A stretch of DNA of 64,000 nt from Torreya grandis. Its lineage: Eukaryota > Streptophyta > Pinopsida > Cupressales > Taxaceae. The stretch spans positions 1,203,001 to 1,267,000 of the forward strand of contig JARHVA010004255.1 of assembly GCA_037957365.1 (NCBI GenBank). The letters run 5' to 3'. The stretch's first letter is position 1, and each line of letters begins with the position of its first letter. Below are positions 37,275-49,732 of the stretch, in pieces. A program made the translations under genes and the position numbers. A model generated the notes under the pieces. The model did no database searches and had not been told where the DNA came from. It worked only from the letters and a program-made list of their open reading frames with translations.

Positions 37275-38460
37275 TTTATATTGGATTATAATAAATTATT
37301 AGTCAACCATTAGTCTAAGAAATCAAAGAAAAATTCATAGAGATCTAACTAGATCAAGTCAATCTATTCATGCAGGGTTTACTAATAACAATAATAGACA
37401 AATGAAATAAAGTAAGTCATTACCTTCCCAAGTGACTCCATTGATAAAAAGTGGCTCAAAAACATGTTCTCCCCTTGACCAAACATCCTCCTCTCCATCA
37501 ATAATGGTGGCAAACTCCTTAATGTCTCAAGAACACTCCATAAAACCTAGGCTCATGATGTTAAATCTATCTAGTTGCTTATCCAATGAAGACAATCCAA
37601 ATATAAATAATGAAATAATAAAAAATAAATTAGTTCTCAAGATATTTAAACATTATAACATTACACATTTTGAGCTTAAAACTCAATAGGCAAGGCCTCC
37701 TATTTATAGATTTTACAAAATGACTAGAATGAACCTAAACTGTCCATCTCAAGATGAAGATGTGTGGCTAAGATTCCATTCAAATTTTAAGGAAAAAATA
37801 AATAAATGTCTTAATAAATATCTAGGATAGATAGGTATTAAAGAGGCATGGAAGGTCTTAATGAGGCATGGGAGGACTTGATCAAATATTTTATGCATTT
37901 CTGGCCTAGGTAGGCCTTTTCAAGAAATGATGTCATTTGATGATGTATTTATTCAATATAAATTTATAAAAATAAATATTCAAAAAGTTCCATAGAATTA
38001 TTAATTAGGTTTTGATTCAAATTAATTAGCCTTAAACCTAATTTATTAATTTTGGTGCAAATCCTAGCAATTGGTGCATAAATTAATCAAACTGGTCAAA
38101 ATGGCTTAAAATTTGATTGGATTAGAATTAAGATGTGATATTAAATAAATTGGATCCGTTATCTCATTTATTATTTTTTCAACACAAAATAGCTAACATA
38201 AATGATGTGTATAGATGAATTGGATTAAAATATTGATCTAGAGCAGTAAATGGCAAAATCATCATTTTGAATCAAAATGATTTGATCAAAGTTAGGTATC
38301 TCATAAAATACATTACCCCATTTAGGGATAAACCTAAATTGGCACTTTTAAATCACATTTTTTAACCATTTAGCACATATTATGGATCTTAGCCTAAAAT
38401 GTGCATTTGAGTAAGATTGGCAATTTCAACACAAATGGTGTTATTAATTTGATGTCTACA
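37275..38460 (-). repeat. 3' LTR of Tat element 2
   Basis: Aligns with 52463-53670 over its full length. Shared blocks include AATCTATTCATGCAGGGTTT, ACCTTCCCAAGTGACTCCAT and GGCAAGGCCTCCTATTTATA. The plus-strand end GATGTCTACA gives the minus-strand start TGTAGACATC. The other terminus has lost the canonical dinucleotide (TTTATATT here, TCTAAATT in the partner). The boundary is set by the target duplication. Confidence 0.92.
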
Positions 38461-38475
38461 TTTTGCCCTTATTTG
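38461..38475 (-). other. Polypurine tract of Tat element 2
   Basis: The minus strand reads AAATAAGGGCAAAA directly before TGTAGACATC, the expected plus-strand primer site. One C interrupts the purine run. Confidence 0.65.
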
Positions 38476-41400
38476 AGAAAGTATCAAGAGATATTCAAGA
38501 AAATTAACATATTTTCAAAGAAAAGAGATGTCAATAATAAATTGTAAATGACCCATGATGGCCCCTCGAGAGGACATACTAGGATGAAAGAGAAGGATGG
38601 AATCTTGAAAATATGGGGATAATGTGAAATTAACCCATGGAATAGATCACATATAAATGAGCTAATTATTTCATGCATGGTTACCATCAATGATAAAAAT
38701 ATAATTAGAGGTATATTGGGCCTTAAATATGGGGGGAATGGGAAGGATTCAATACATAAATGTAAGGGACACACTTCAAATGCACCCAATTTGAGAGTAC
38801 AAATTGTGCACTTATGACATTGATTAATCCTAAGACAAGTTGTACACTAATACATTACCATTATGGGAATTAGTGTGGAGAGCTTGGAGCTAGAGGAAAA
38901 TAAGAATGTGGAATCCATAAAGAGATGATAATAATAAGTTCCCTAATAGATAATATTTTATCATGATAAGATAGTTTTGCCCCGGTAGGGCTAATTTTGA
39001 TCACTAATAAAGAATAAAGAATAGTTTACCCATGTAAGGATTATTTGATTTTGATGTTGTTCAGATGTTGTACCACAACATGGGTGAATTGGAAAACAAA
39101 ATAGCTCAAGGAGATTAATTTATTTCATTTATTAAAATAAGTGAGTACAAAGGTACATGTGATGGTAGAATGGATTAGAAAGCCATAAGAAACCAGGCAT
39201 ATGAGAATGCAAAAAGTGATAAAATAGATGAAAATATGAATAGAAGATAGATGAGCTAACCCCAATAGAAATTGAGGATTACCTAAATAGTCTAGTAAGA
39301 CCTAAAGCCAATGTAGTTCTCCTAAGAAATAGAAAAGAGTGGAATGAGGGATGAATAAAACTAACCAAAGATCATTTATAATAATAATGTATGTGAAGAG
39401 ATGCACGTCTAATAATTGATTTGAGTGAAAAAATGCATGATACCTAGATGCCTAATTTTATATTATGAGCTTTGATAATGCATTGTGTTCTTAGAATTGT
39501 TCATCAGATTGATGTTGACATTTAAGACTTTGAAACTTGAGCACAAAGTGATTACTATAGCAAAATAAATTAGGCATCATAAGTATGGATAGCTTAGAAT
39601 GACATAATATTCCAATTTTTATGAGCTGGTTCAAATGTGATTACCTATAACTAAGGATAATTGTAAAATAATGACTAAAATAGAGTAACAATTATTTACA
39701 TTTAAACAAAAAAACAAAGACAAAGAAAAAGATAAACATAAATGGACCTAACTTAAAATCAAGATATGAATAATCAAGATTCAAGTAGCAACAAGAATGT
39801 TTAAAAATAAAAATCAAGAAAAATCTTAATGACATAGGATCAAAATATAAAGAATCAAAATCTATGTGGACCATCAAGACATTTGTAAACACAAAAGAGA
39901 AAAGAAAAATCAAACAAAAAAACAAGATACCAACAACAATCAAATAAATAAAATCATCCAAGAATAACTTAATGACATAGGATCAAGATATAAATAATCA
40001 AGATGTTATGAAAAAATCATCAAGATGTTATGAAACATAGAAGAGATAAGTAAAAACATACAAGGAAACATAATACCAAGTTGAGTCAAGAAGTAATAAA
40101 AAGAGAAAATGAGAAGAAATAAAAAGGAGAGGTGCAAAAGCACAAAAAAACACTAAGAAAACACAACAAAATAGCAAGAAAACTCAAATAAACACATATA
40201 AACAAAAACCAAGTTAGTGTGGTTTAAAGATAATTATTCATGCACATGTGAGAGAGGCATTAATTTCCACCACAATGTAAATAATAATGACATAAAATGT
40301 GTTCCCTAATTAAAGAGGAAAAATGATAGAAGAAATGGGGGAAGAGAAAACAAGGAAGGGATCAGTCAAGCTGACTCTAGGTTTACAAGACAAGTGGATG
40401 ATGCCTACATAGTTCTATGGATGCATGTTCCAACATGAACTTTAGGCCAAATGTATTTCTCCCAGGAAGTGGGATAGAATACATGATAACTAGAAATATA
40501 TGATTAATGTTGTAGAAGAAAAAAGAAGACTTGAAAATTGATATTTGTCTTGAAAAATGGTAAGGTGATGTGATGAGAAAAAATAATCTTTTCAAATGGT
40601 AAGTGTGTGGAACAAGCTGACTTACATACTAGAAATTTAGTAGGATAAAATTCTTACAAAATAGCAAGAGCATGAGGACAAAAATGTAAAAAGCCATAAG
40701 ACAATATTTTTACTCTTTTGTGGATTAGTTATCTAATGTTTTTGGTATTTGTAAAGTATTTCTAATATTTTTGGGGTTTTTAAGATAAAATATGCACAAG
40801 GTGGGACTCTCTAGTTAAGGAGATGCTCGCTTGAGAGTAAAAGTTCCAATAAAATAAATAATCCAACTACAACAACCCTCATAGATATAAACAGTAGATA
40901 AAGAAAATAAATGATAATTCCAATAATGGTTAAAGCTGGTTGCAATAACACATGCTCACAAATTGATAAGTGTCAAGATCCTGATCAAGGAAATAATGCC
41001 TACAAAGATTAGTACATGTAATATAGAATAGTGTGCAACATGAAATCAATTTGAAGAATTATGTGGTAGGTAAATATCATGAGTGGAACAAGCATTATTA
41101 TTCACTTGTCTATAGTAAAAGCTACAAAATACTATCTTGGTTGAACTGTATTGTATAAATTACATGGAATTCATTCATGTGACATAATAAGGATCATAAC
41201 TAGTCAAGGGATAAAAGCATAAAATCTTACAACATTCCTAAGACATAATAAATAATATAGTTCTCAAAGAGAATGGTCCAAAAAATAGGGTCCAACACAT
41301 GGACGGTCTAAGGTGGGATAAAGAATAGGGTTCTCTTTTGATCATGGTCTAAAGAATATGGTTCTCAACAAAAATGGTTCATGATATGATAAAATGTGTT

Positions 41401-41749
41401 TAGAGTGCCAATAATTCAAATCTTTCACTATCTAGAGTCGAGAAGAGTGGTCTAGGGTAGTATAAAATGTGTTCAAGGTAGGATAAAATTACATCAGCAT
41501 AAGTTGCCCCTAAGTCAAGGGTCTTGTAGATAATGATTTGATGTTGTTCAAGCATAAAACCTCTTGAGATACATGATATTCATGGGATCTATAATTTATT
41601 CACCATTTAGTTTATCTAGTTGATATGCCCCTAATCTATAGTTTGTCATGATGATATATGGTCCCAACTAATTAGGTTGAAACTTACCTTTTTTTCTTAT
41701 GTTAAGAATTTATGTTATTTTGGTTCTCTTTCAAATTAAAATCACTAAT
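38476..41749 (-). other. 3' untranslated region of Tat element 2
   Basis: About 3.3 kb without pol motifs. Features seen: a very A-rich plus-strand part at 39680-40200; a repeated CTTAATGACATAGGATCAAR block at 39824 and 39968 (144 bases apart, perhaps 2 x 72); a TTCTCAA/AATGGTC repeat in 41250-41400; and a block at 40380-40475 shared with element 1. Minus-strand frames at 38484-38789 (101 codons) and 39692-39961 (89 codons, a hydrophobic Phe-rich product of the A-rich tract) have no known motif. Confidence 0.6.
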
Positions 41750-42640
41750 ATCAAACTCCTAATGGAGAATGCACTTATTGTATCTTCTTCACAATCTATT
41801 TTGGTAGTCCTACAAGTTTTTTATAACAACCAAACACCTACCAACAAGAAGTTATAGTTCTTATAGCCTTGAGACTCTATAGTCATAATCATCTTCAATA
41901 TGTTCTAGTGAGACACGTAAGGATGGTAGATCTATTTCAATATAGATAATATCCTTAGTGCCATAAATAAGGGAGTATGGAGTTACTCCTATTGGGGTTT
42001 GATGATTGGTTCTATAAGCCTAGAGGGTAGGAAATATTTTCAAGTGCCAATTATGGCTAGTGTCATTGACAATCTTCTTTAAAATGGTTACAGTGGTTTT
42101 ATTTTATGCCTCAACTTGTTCATTGCCTTGTGGGTTATATGGAGTTGATTTCTTGTGATTGATATTGATTTTTTCAAAAATATCTTTTACATTTTGGTTT
42201 ACAAAGGATTTTTCATTATCAGATATAATGCACAAAGGGATGTCATAGTGACAGATGATATAGTAATGGATAAATTTGGTAATTTGTTTCTCAGTGACAT
42301 AATTGAGAGGAATGGCCTCACTACACTTATTAAAATACTTGTTTGTAGTAAAAATATTCTTGTGGCCATATAAAGACATTGGGTTAATTTTATTGATTAG
42401 ATTCAGTTCCCATGTTGAGAACAACCATGGTGTTGTGATGGGTTGTAGTGGTAAAGAAGGCATATATATCAAGTTTCCATGTTACTAACAAGGGACACAC
42501 TTCTTCACATAATTTCAAGAATTGGTCTCCATTTTGGGCCAATAATAGCCTATTTAAAAGAGCTTCTTTTCTTAGACTACACCATTGGTGTGGGCCCCAC
42601 ACATTCCTTCATGAACTCCTTCAAGGCTAGTTTGGATTCT
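41750..42640 (-). pseudogene. Integrase remnant of Tat element 2
   Basis: The minus-strand frame 42472-42104 (122 codons) gives the catalytic core: STWELNLINKINP, then GHKNIFTTNKYFNKCSEAIPL, then CIISDNEKSF, and STPYNPQGNEQVEA at its end (42140-42104). The third catalytic Glu (QVEA) and the second Asp (SDN) remain. The first Asp is Asn. Upstream, WGPHQWC (near 42600) and a Cys/His-poor zinc-domain remnant lie in other frames. The C-terminal part reads on in a new frame near 42050-41950. The enzyme is inactive through frameshifts and the lost Asp. Confidence 0.88.
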
Positions 42641-42949
42641 CCCAAAGATAAATAATGAAGAAGCATTCCATCATAGCCTTTTTGATAGAGCATGTTTCAA
42701 ATGAGGGTATAATGTGTTGAATGGTGAAGGAAAAGTTTCTATTGGTTATTAGAAAGCATGGTTGGGAACACGTGATTGTGGAATTAATTATAAAAATCTT
42801 GGTATCATGGTAGTTTAGGAAGGGGATTGGGACCATCAATGGTGCATACCCTTTCTAAATTTGGTATAACATGTGTAAGCTAAAAAATATTTTCAATCTA
42901 ATACTCTTTAGCTCCACCATCAATCTCTATCATGGAACCAATTATTTCC

Positions 42950-43340
42950 ATTACATTGGTTGATCTATTATTTTCTCTTAAAACTTGTTCAAATTGTAGA
43001 GATTTAAAATGTGCCTTGACGTTATTGACAATTTACTTGTAAGGAACAAGTTTCTCATCTCTTATTTGATACTAATTAGTGGTTTGATTGATTATTAATT
43101 AAGAATCACTATAGACCTTAAAAATATGAATATCCCATTGTATGGCAAGGTAAAGCCCTATAAACAATGCCTCATACTCAACCATATGTTTGTTAATGAA
43201 ATTATATATGTAATGTTTTGGGAATTAGATCCCCTTGTGATGTAATAAACAATATGCTAGCTCCAAATCCATGAGATGTAAAGGATCCATCAAAACATAG
43301 CTTCCATGGTTTGGGTTCCTATGATTCTTATTTTATTGAC
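42950..43340 (-). pseudogene. Archaeal-type RNase H remnant of Tat element 2
   Basis: The minus strand reads WKLCFDGSFTSHGFGASILF from about 43307 and then QGDLIPKTL, the start of the extra RNase H of Tat elements, here with the first catalytic Asp kept. In the next frame, MVEYEALFIGLYLAIQWDI (about 43185-43130) supplies the second motif with its Glu kept, and LIINQTTN marks the third block. So two of the acidic residues survive, better than in element 1, but frameshifts separate them. Confidence 0.82.
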
Positions 43341-43369
43341 ATAATAGAATCATCTGGGAATTCAAATTT

Positions 43370-43990
43370 GAGAGCTTGAGTATCTTCAATAGGAAATTCT
43401 ACAAGATGGTCAACCATTACTTTCCCTTTTATTGTCTTTTTATTCTTGTACATAATGTCAAACTCACTTAGGCACATAACCCATTTGGCCATACATCCTT
43501 AAAGAGTTTCTTTAGATAAGAGGAACTTGAGAGGGTCCACCTTAGCAATGACAATAATTTTTTTATTTATCATATGATTTCATAATTTCTTAGTAGCGAA
43601 CATCATATCAAAACATGACTTCTTATTAGGTGTATAATTATGTTCAAAGATATCAAATTATGACTTAGATAATATAATTCAAGTTCTTTACCTTAATAAT
43701 CATGTTGTGCCAATACCTTAATCATCATGTTGGGCCAAAATTACCCCCAATGCATGATTTTTTGCTGATATATAAGGAAGCAATGGTCTTCTAGGTGTTG
43801 GTAGACTCAAGACTGGTAGATTAGCCAATTATGCCTTGAGTTTTTAAAATTCTATCTAAAAATATTCATCCCATCAAAAAGTTACCCATTTCTTCAAAAG
43901 GTGTGTAAATAGGTGGCACTTATCTACCAATTGAGAAATGAACCTACATATAGATTAGATCTTACCTTATAGGCTTTGAAAGTGTTTGAG
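43370..43990 (-). pseudogene. RNase H (gypsy type) remnant of Tat element 2
   Basis: The connection part reads GKI.SICRFISQLVDKCHLFTHLLKKWVTF.WDE (about 43960-43860). Then come LPTPRRPLLPYISAKNHALGVILAQHDD (about 43810-43720) and further blocks toward 43450. ALGVILAQ matches the gypsy RNase H start. A duplication of the words CATGTTGTGCCAATACCTTAATCATCATGTTGGGCC near 43700-43735 looks like a local slip. Many stops. Confidence 0.72.
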
Positions 43991-43999
43991 ATTGTTTGG

Positions 44000-44900
44000 T
44001 GGAGGCATCTCCATAATGGCCTTAGCCTTGGTAGTGTCAACCTCTATCCCTATTTATGATACAATGAAACCTATCAAGTTCCCTCATGTGACTCCAAAGA
44101 CACATTTCTTAGGATTTAAGTGGATTTTATGTTTATGAAGCCTCTCAAAGATTCTTCATATAACATTGAGATGTCAAACTCTTGCTCTTGATTTTGATTG
44201 TATATCATCAACATAGTCCTTAATAATATCATGCATCATGTCATAGAAGATCATAGTCATGGCATGTTGATATATGGCTCTATCATTATTCAATACAAAT
44301 GAGATGACTTGGTAATAGAATGTTCCCCTTGAAGTGGTGACCATAGTCTTATGGTGATCCTTTTGGGCTATCTTGATCTGCTTTTATCTAAAAAATCTAT
44401 CCATCAAGGATAGTATCTCATACCCAATAGTTGATTTCAAAATCATATCGATATTGGGTAGATAAAAATCATCTTTGGGGCATGTTTAACTGATATCTCA
44501 AAAATCAGTACAAATATGTATACTCAAGGTCTTTTTATTCATTGGGACTATGTTTAGGATAGATTTAGAATAATATAATATCCTAATAAAACTTGATCCT
44601 AACAACTTTTCCAGTTATAATTTAACCAATAGGGCAATGTGTGGATGCATCTTCCTCAATTTTTTTTTTTATTATTTTAGTATCATAATGGAAAATAAGG
44701 CAATGCACAACCAAGTCAGGGTCTAAGCCTAGCATGTCAAAGTATTCCCATGAAAATATGTCAATATAATCCCTTAGGAGGGATATAATTTGTTCACATT
44801 CTTCTTTAATAAGGGAATCTCCAAGATAAATAATTGTAGGATCCTCATAGGTTCCCAAGTTCACTTATGTCATTTTTTCCACAAGGAGTGTGGATCCATC
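44000..44900 (-). pseudogene. Reverse transcriptase remnant of Tat element 2
   Basis: The minus-strand frame 44864-44622 is the conserved lead-in: LIKEECEQIISLLRDYIDIF, then SWEYFDMLGLDPDLVVHCL. It continues into LPNIDMILKSTIGYEILSLM, TTSRGTFYYQVISFVLN and RAIYQHAM. The catalytic YVDD is intact at 44216-44205 within IIKDYVDDIQSKS, then ERLHKHKIHLNPKKCVFGVT. The core glycine of the GLKNAGATYQ block is lost (VLNNDRAIYQ). Stops lie inside the palm. Order and motifs agree with element 1. Confidence 0.9.
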
Positions 44901-46383
44901 TTCTAGAATTGTAGGAAAGGTATGATCATGATCATCTTCTTCTACCACATCTTCTTCTTGTTCCTCCCAAAGTTTTGGATAGTATGATGAATCAAAATCT
45001 TCCATCTCATGTAAAATCCAAGTAGCAAAAACCTATAGAAACTCAATATCAAGATGCTCAGACATTTTTTTTGTTTTGAATAGATGCTTGTATTGGCTAT
45101 GGAACTTGGGGTAGATGGACCTTCTGCATCTTGAGGGGATGAGAAAAATTTCTTACCTAAGAGTGCCTAAAATATTTTTTCACTTGAAGGTTTACATTTT
45201 TATTTACTTTTTCCCTAATAGACGAGATCCTCAAAGAGGTTTTCACCCAAAGATCTTGATGTTTATTCTTTATTATTAAGAAGAAAGTTTTATTTCTCTC
45301 CAAAGTAGGTAGAAAGATCCAATGAAAAATCAAAGACTTGTTTATAATCACCAATGGGAAATCCATCTCTTAATCCCATGTCTTCTGAAATTGATTCTTC
45401 ATTGTGAAATTCATCTAGGTGTATAATCAAATATTGATAATCCCAATCAATGAGTTTTTGATGGTAAAGGCATATGGAAAAATGAAGGTTTTCTTTAAGG
45501 TGAGAAGATCCAATGGTAAAAATATGATGTTATAATTTTGGAAGGAAAGCACTAATAAAATGGGTTCCTACTTCACGATAAGAGGCTCCAATGGTTAAGG
45601 TTAAAATGGCATTCAAATCAAATAGGTCTATGTCAACAAGCTCATCAAAAAGGATATAATGGGATGTTGTGTTGCTGCTAGGATTCTCATCACTAGTCAC
45701 TTTGGAAGAGTCACTATCAAAATTCATAAGGTCAGCCCTAGATATTATATACCCAAGACCATGATTCAAATTAGGTACTCCAATAGATATTGTCTCCAAG
45801 ATTCCTTACACTTGTGGGTTAAGGCATTTTCCTATATAATCAAAATGATCTGTGATCTAGTTGGGATATGATACTTTGGATTCTAAAATAAATTAGTAAG
45901 GCCTTTAGAATATAGCCAATCTCCCTCAGTAAAATCCTCTCTATCTTTCATTGGTGCAATAATAGGTACAAAAACCATTAGTGGTTGTTGTTATTTCTTC
46001 TTTGGTTTTTGAATCTGGTTGGGTATATTAGGACTTTGTGAAGGTTTAGGCTTACTATATGTTTTAGGGGATTTAGGGAAATTTACAACAAGGAATTTAT
46101 CCTTTACATAGTACATGAAAATTCCCACATCTTCAGTAATAACTTGCTTCACAAAAGCTACACGAAATGGATCGACTGAGGTGGAAGCTAGATCACTACA
46201 GTTAATATAACTAGATAGAGATGGGTGGGAAGCTATGGATTTTTTCTTTTTTTCAAATAATTTAAAACCTAGGAAATAGTTATAATTATGGAATTTAACC
46301 TCAAGATGTTTGCATTATTGATATGGTTGTTGATCACCAAGAATAGAAACCTCAATCCCTTCATGGGGAAACTTAAGTCACTA
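44901..46383 (-). other. Linker between protease and RT in Tat element 2
   Basis: About 1.5 kb. Minus-strand frames at 45157-45366 and 45530-45799 (89 codons, acidic and Ser-rich, with FDSDSSKVTSDENPSS) suggest a disordered spacer. No enzyme motif. Matches element 1 in position and length. Confidence 0.55.
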
Positions 46384-46720
46384 ATGGAAGGTGGAAAGAA
46401 TGACATGTACTTCATGGATTCAAAGATGACCAATAAGTATGTCATAAATACGTTTAATATCCATAATATGGAATAATGTGTGGTGAGAAATAGACCCAAC
46501 CATGATTGGTAACTAGATTATGCCTAAAGATTCCCTTTGGGCATTGTCATAAGCCTTGATTTTAATTGTTTCTATATGAATGTCATTATTAGCATAGCCC
46601 AATCATCATACCAAATTAATGGATGTGATGTGCAAACTTGAACCATTATCTATAATAACCTTCTTGATCTTATGATTTGTAATGATTATCTCAATGTATA
46701 ATGGGTTATTATGATTTTAG
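46384..46720 (-). pseudogene. Retropepsin remnant of Tat element 2
   Basis: The minus strand reads PLYIEIIITNHKIKKVIIDNGSSLHITSINLV, with the catalytic Asp-Asn-Gly at 46650-46642, then DIKRIYDILIGHL, a stop, and IHEVHVILSTFH (46440-46384). The LLGRPW block is degraded to LIGHL plus stop. Family and role are as for the protease at 23290-23665. Confidence 0.85.
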
Positions 46721-48019
46721 CCAAGAGTGGACATGTCTTTTTGGTCAAGCATGATTTGCCAAAATGAAAACAAAGGTCTGACTAGGTTTTAAAACTGATC
46801 AGGGTTTATATCATTAGGCACAGTGGATTATTTTAAAAGGTTATTTAGAATAGTTTTATAGATGTCATATGTCTATAAGAGTTCCAATATGGAAATTTGT
46901 ATATGGATTTTATTCAATTGGTCCATTAGACTATAAGGCTTTTTGATTGTGGATTGAGTTAGTTTAGATTTTGTTGGCACAATATTTGGCTTTGGGATCA
47001 TTGGTATAGTGTTATCATTAGGTTTCATGGAAGAAGAGGGTGAAGGACCCTAAATGGTGACTCGTGGGCATCTAGTTATGAATACACAACCTAGAGGTGG
47101 AAAGGATCAATTATAATAAGAAGAAGGCAATAGGCCTTAGATGATGACTCATGATTGTCTAAATTTATTACTATAGTTTTGAGTTGATGAGGAGCCTTTA
47201 TAATTAGAATAAGGATATTTCTATTCAGAACTAGTAACCCATACAAATGAAGTTACAACTGCACTACGTGAACTTGATGCAATAGTACTAGGGGAGAGGG
47301 TGTTGACATTATAAAAATGGGTCATGTGCTACAAGGAACATGGTATTATCTATGTGGTTTCATAGTAATAGTGATAATGTGGGTAGTAGAAGTGTGCCCC
47401 ATAGTATTGTTATATTCATATGGCATATTGTTATAAGCCACATTATTAGATGGGCATTGTGATCTTGATTATGATCATTACAATTATGACCTTGATGTTG
47501 GTTTTTATTCCACCTCTATCCTTGATTATAATCTTAGTTTTGATTATTTCTTGGTGGCAGTGTATTATGTTTAGGAAAGGGGTCCTTGTAGATCCCCATA
47601 TCCTAATTTGTGTCTTGGTTAGGGGCCAACTTAATCTCTAGTTCACCACTTTCAATGAAGTCCTCAATGATATGTCATAATTGGACACAATGGTATGCAT
47701 CATTACTAGCTACATGATGGAAGTTACACCACTCATTTTTTTTACCAATCTAGTTTTGATTGATTGTGAATAAAAGGCATTGGTACTGGCCATATAATCA
47801 ATTTTTTTGCTATGAGCTTTTGAAGCACTATTTCAACTGGTTCTCCTAACTTACTACAGACTCTGAAATTGTTATTAAATGTTCTACATGGAGGTTGTCT
47901 CTAGAAATTAGGTGGTAGATTAGGGGGAATTAATTGTACATTTGAGAGAGGTGGAGCCTGCACCATTTATAAATGCCTTGTTTTAGTCACCCCATTTCCA
48001 ACCATGTTCTTCTTCTTGT
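46721..48019 (-). other. Gag-to-protease region of Tat element 2
   Basis: Minus-strand fragments only; no clear zinc knuckle. Repetitive GGTGGGGTGG/GATGTGCCCC-type words occur further along at 48760-48845. Nothing else recognised. Confidence 0.4.
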
Positions 48020-48640
48020 TAAATCCCTTAGGATGATATTAAAAAAAAATTTGTGTAGATTATTATGCCTAATTTGAAGCTTGGACTTGCACAAAAATCT
48101 TGACAAGACCCTTAGAAATAATATCCTTCTCAATCTTTACCCCTTTGTCAATAATTTCCTCAAATGAGTTAGCACAAGCTAGACATAGATTGTGCACAAC
48201 CTTAAGATGTAAGTTTTATGTAAATATATCCACTAACTATTTGTCTATTAATTATATTGAAAATAACCTAACAACACTCTCCATCTCTATAGATATGCAA
48301 TAAAACTTTCACCATCACATTGTTTGGCTTTTCACAAGTCAACAATGATCAATTCATGTTCTATGTTGTAAGAGAAATGGTTAACAAACTTTTCTAACAA
48401 TTCATTCCAATTTATAACTGATGCTTTGGGTAGTTTAAGTAGCCAATCAAGATTATGTCCCACTAAAATTCATAGAAATAGTCATATTAAGTACTCACTA
48501 CTATAAGAAACCTCTTGGTATAAAATGAAAAAATCCTATATGTGTTCATGTTGGTCTCCCTTTCCTTTATATTTATTAAATATTGGTGCCTCAAAATGAG
48601 GCAAAAAGGGGGTTTGGAGAATGGTCAAATCAAAAGGATA
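48020..48640 (-). pseudogene. Gag core remnant of Tat element 2
   Basis: The minus strand reads PHFEAPIFNKYKGKGDQHEH at about 48605-48545, the conserved start of plant gypsy Gag (PxFxxYxGxGxPxxHL). Then LDWLLKLPKASVINWNELLEKFVNHF and YNIEHELIIVDL follow at about 48450-48340, and GESFIAYLWRWR at about 48310-48275. These fit the Trp-Tyr-xx-Leu, Trp-xx-Leu-xxx-Phe and SFxEYxxRWR blocks. Stops between the blocks show decay. Confidence 0.8.
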
Positions 48641-49732
48641 TGGACATATCTCATTAAATATATACTTCTTGACTCTATTATTCATCTCCAATCATTGCAT
48701 AATCTCATTCATGGAGTTTCAATCTTGAATGTTTGGTGCATTCATGGATTGGTTATGATGTTGTTGGGGTGGTATGTCCCCTAATTTTGTTGTTGGGGTG
48801 GAATGTGCCCCTATTATTGTTGTTTAGGTGTGATGTGCCCCTATTATTGCATAGATTTGTGATGTATATACACCTTACATTTTGTGACATGGTTTTGATT
48901 CGATCTTAGAGACAAGTAGATAGGTCATTTATTATTGGATTTTAAAACATTCCCTAAATTTAGTTGTCTTGATTGAGTAGTGTTTTGTTGATTTTGGGAA
49001 ATTCTTTGTCTATTTACCAATGTTTGTGTTAGTTGAGATGAACTAGCCAAGTTGTACTGAGGGACATCCTCAATACGAACTGAATGTTTGGGTCTCTAAT
49101 TTTGTAAATTGATAAGAGGTTTATGATGGTTAAAGAATATATGTTCTATTTTTAAGGGAACATTTTTCAATATCTCTTGTGTCCTTAATTTTTTGTTTAA
49201 ATTACCCTAATATATCATTATTATGTTCTCAACAAATGCTTGTTACATACTCTCAACCACATTTTTTTCTTCTTTCAAGTCATCATTATGAATTGAAGTA
49301 GGAACCGATGAATTAGTTAAGTCCATGATAAGATAATCAACATATCATTGACTTATTTTCTTGATATTTGCTATAAGATCCAAATTTGTGGGTTGTGACT
49401 CTGTAATCATTTATTTACCTTTATTAGAAGAAAAAGGTATGTCTACTTATGCAAAATCTTTCTCTTTCCATTATCTTTCTTCTTCACTAACTAAGGTATG
49501 TAATTATTCCATAGGAAAATCTGAATGTAATCTAGCACCTAATTCTATCAACCTAAGAAGTGTTTCATCTTGGCTCTCTTGGTGTTAATATTCACTGTAT
49601 TCTTCCTCACATCCTACTATTATAGGGATGTCCTCAAAGATAATAGAATTGTCTTGACCATCATAATATTACTCATGCTCATAACTAGGGCCATAAGAAA
49701 CCTCACTATGAGTGAACCTTTGAGCCATGTCT
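48641..49732 (-). pseudogene. Gag N-terminal region of Tat element 2
   Basis: The likely Gag start is the ATG at 49732-49730 on the minus strand, giving MAQRFTHSEVSYGPSYEHE, then a stop and DGQDNSIIFEDIPIIVGCEE. The acidic, Tyr-rich start and the onset of coding-like sequence right after the leader support it. The plus-strand frame 49361-49588 is a mirror of this coding strand. The repeat TTGTTGTTGGGGTGG/TTTAGGTGTGATGTGCCCC (48755-48845) lies within this part. Confidence 0.55.
48755..48850. repeat. ~40-bp tandem repeat within the gag region
   Basis: GTTGTTGGGGTGGTATGTCCCCTAATTTT, GTTGTTGGGGTGGAATGTGCCCCTATTATT and GTTGTTTAGGTGTGATGTGCCCCTATTATT follow each other with a period of about 30-36 bases. 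On the coding (minus) strand the units give Gly/Ala/Pro-rich, Asn-rich repeats, as often in Gag N-terminal parts. Confidence 0.65.

Noticed and set aside
39692..39961. 89-codon Phe-rich minus-strand frame as a real peptide
   Set aside because: It is the translation of an A-rich plus-strand tract in an untranslated region; composition alone explains it.
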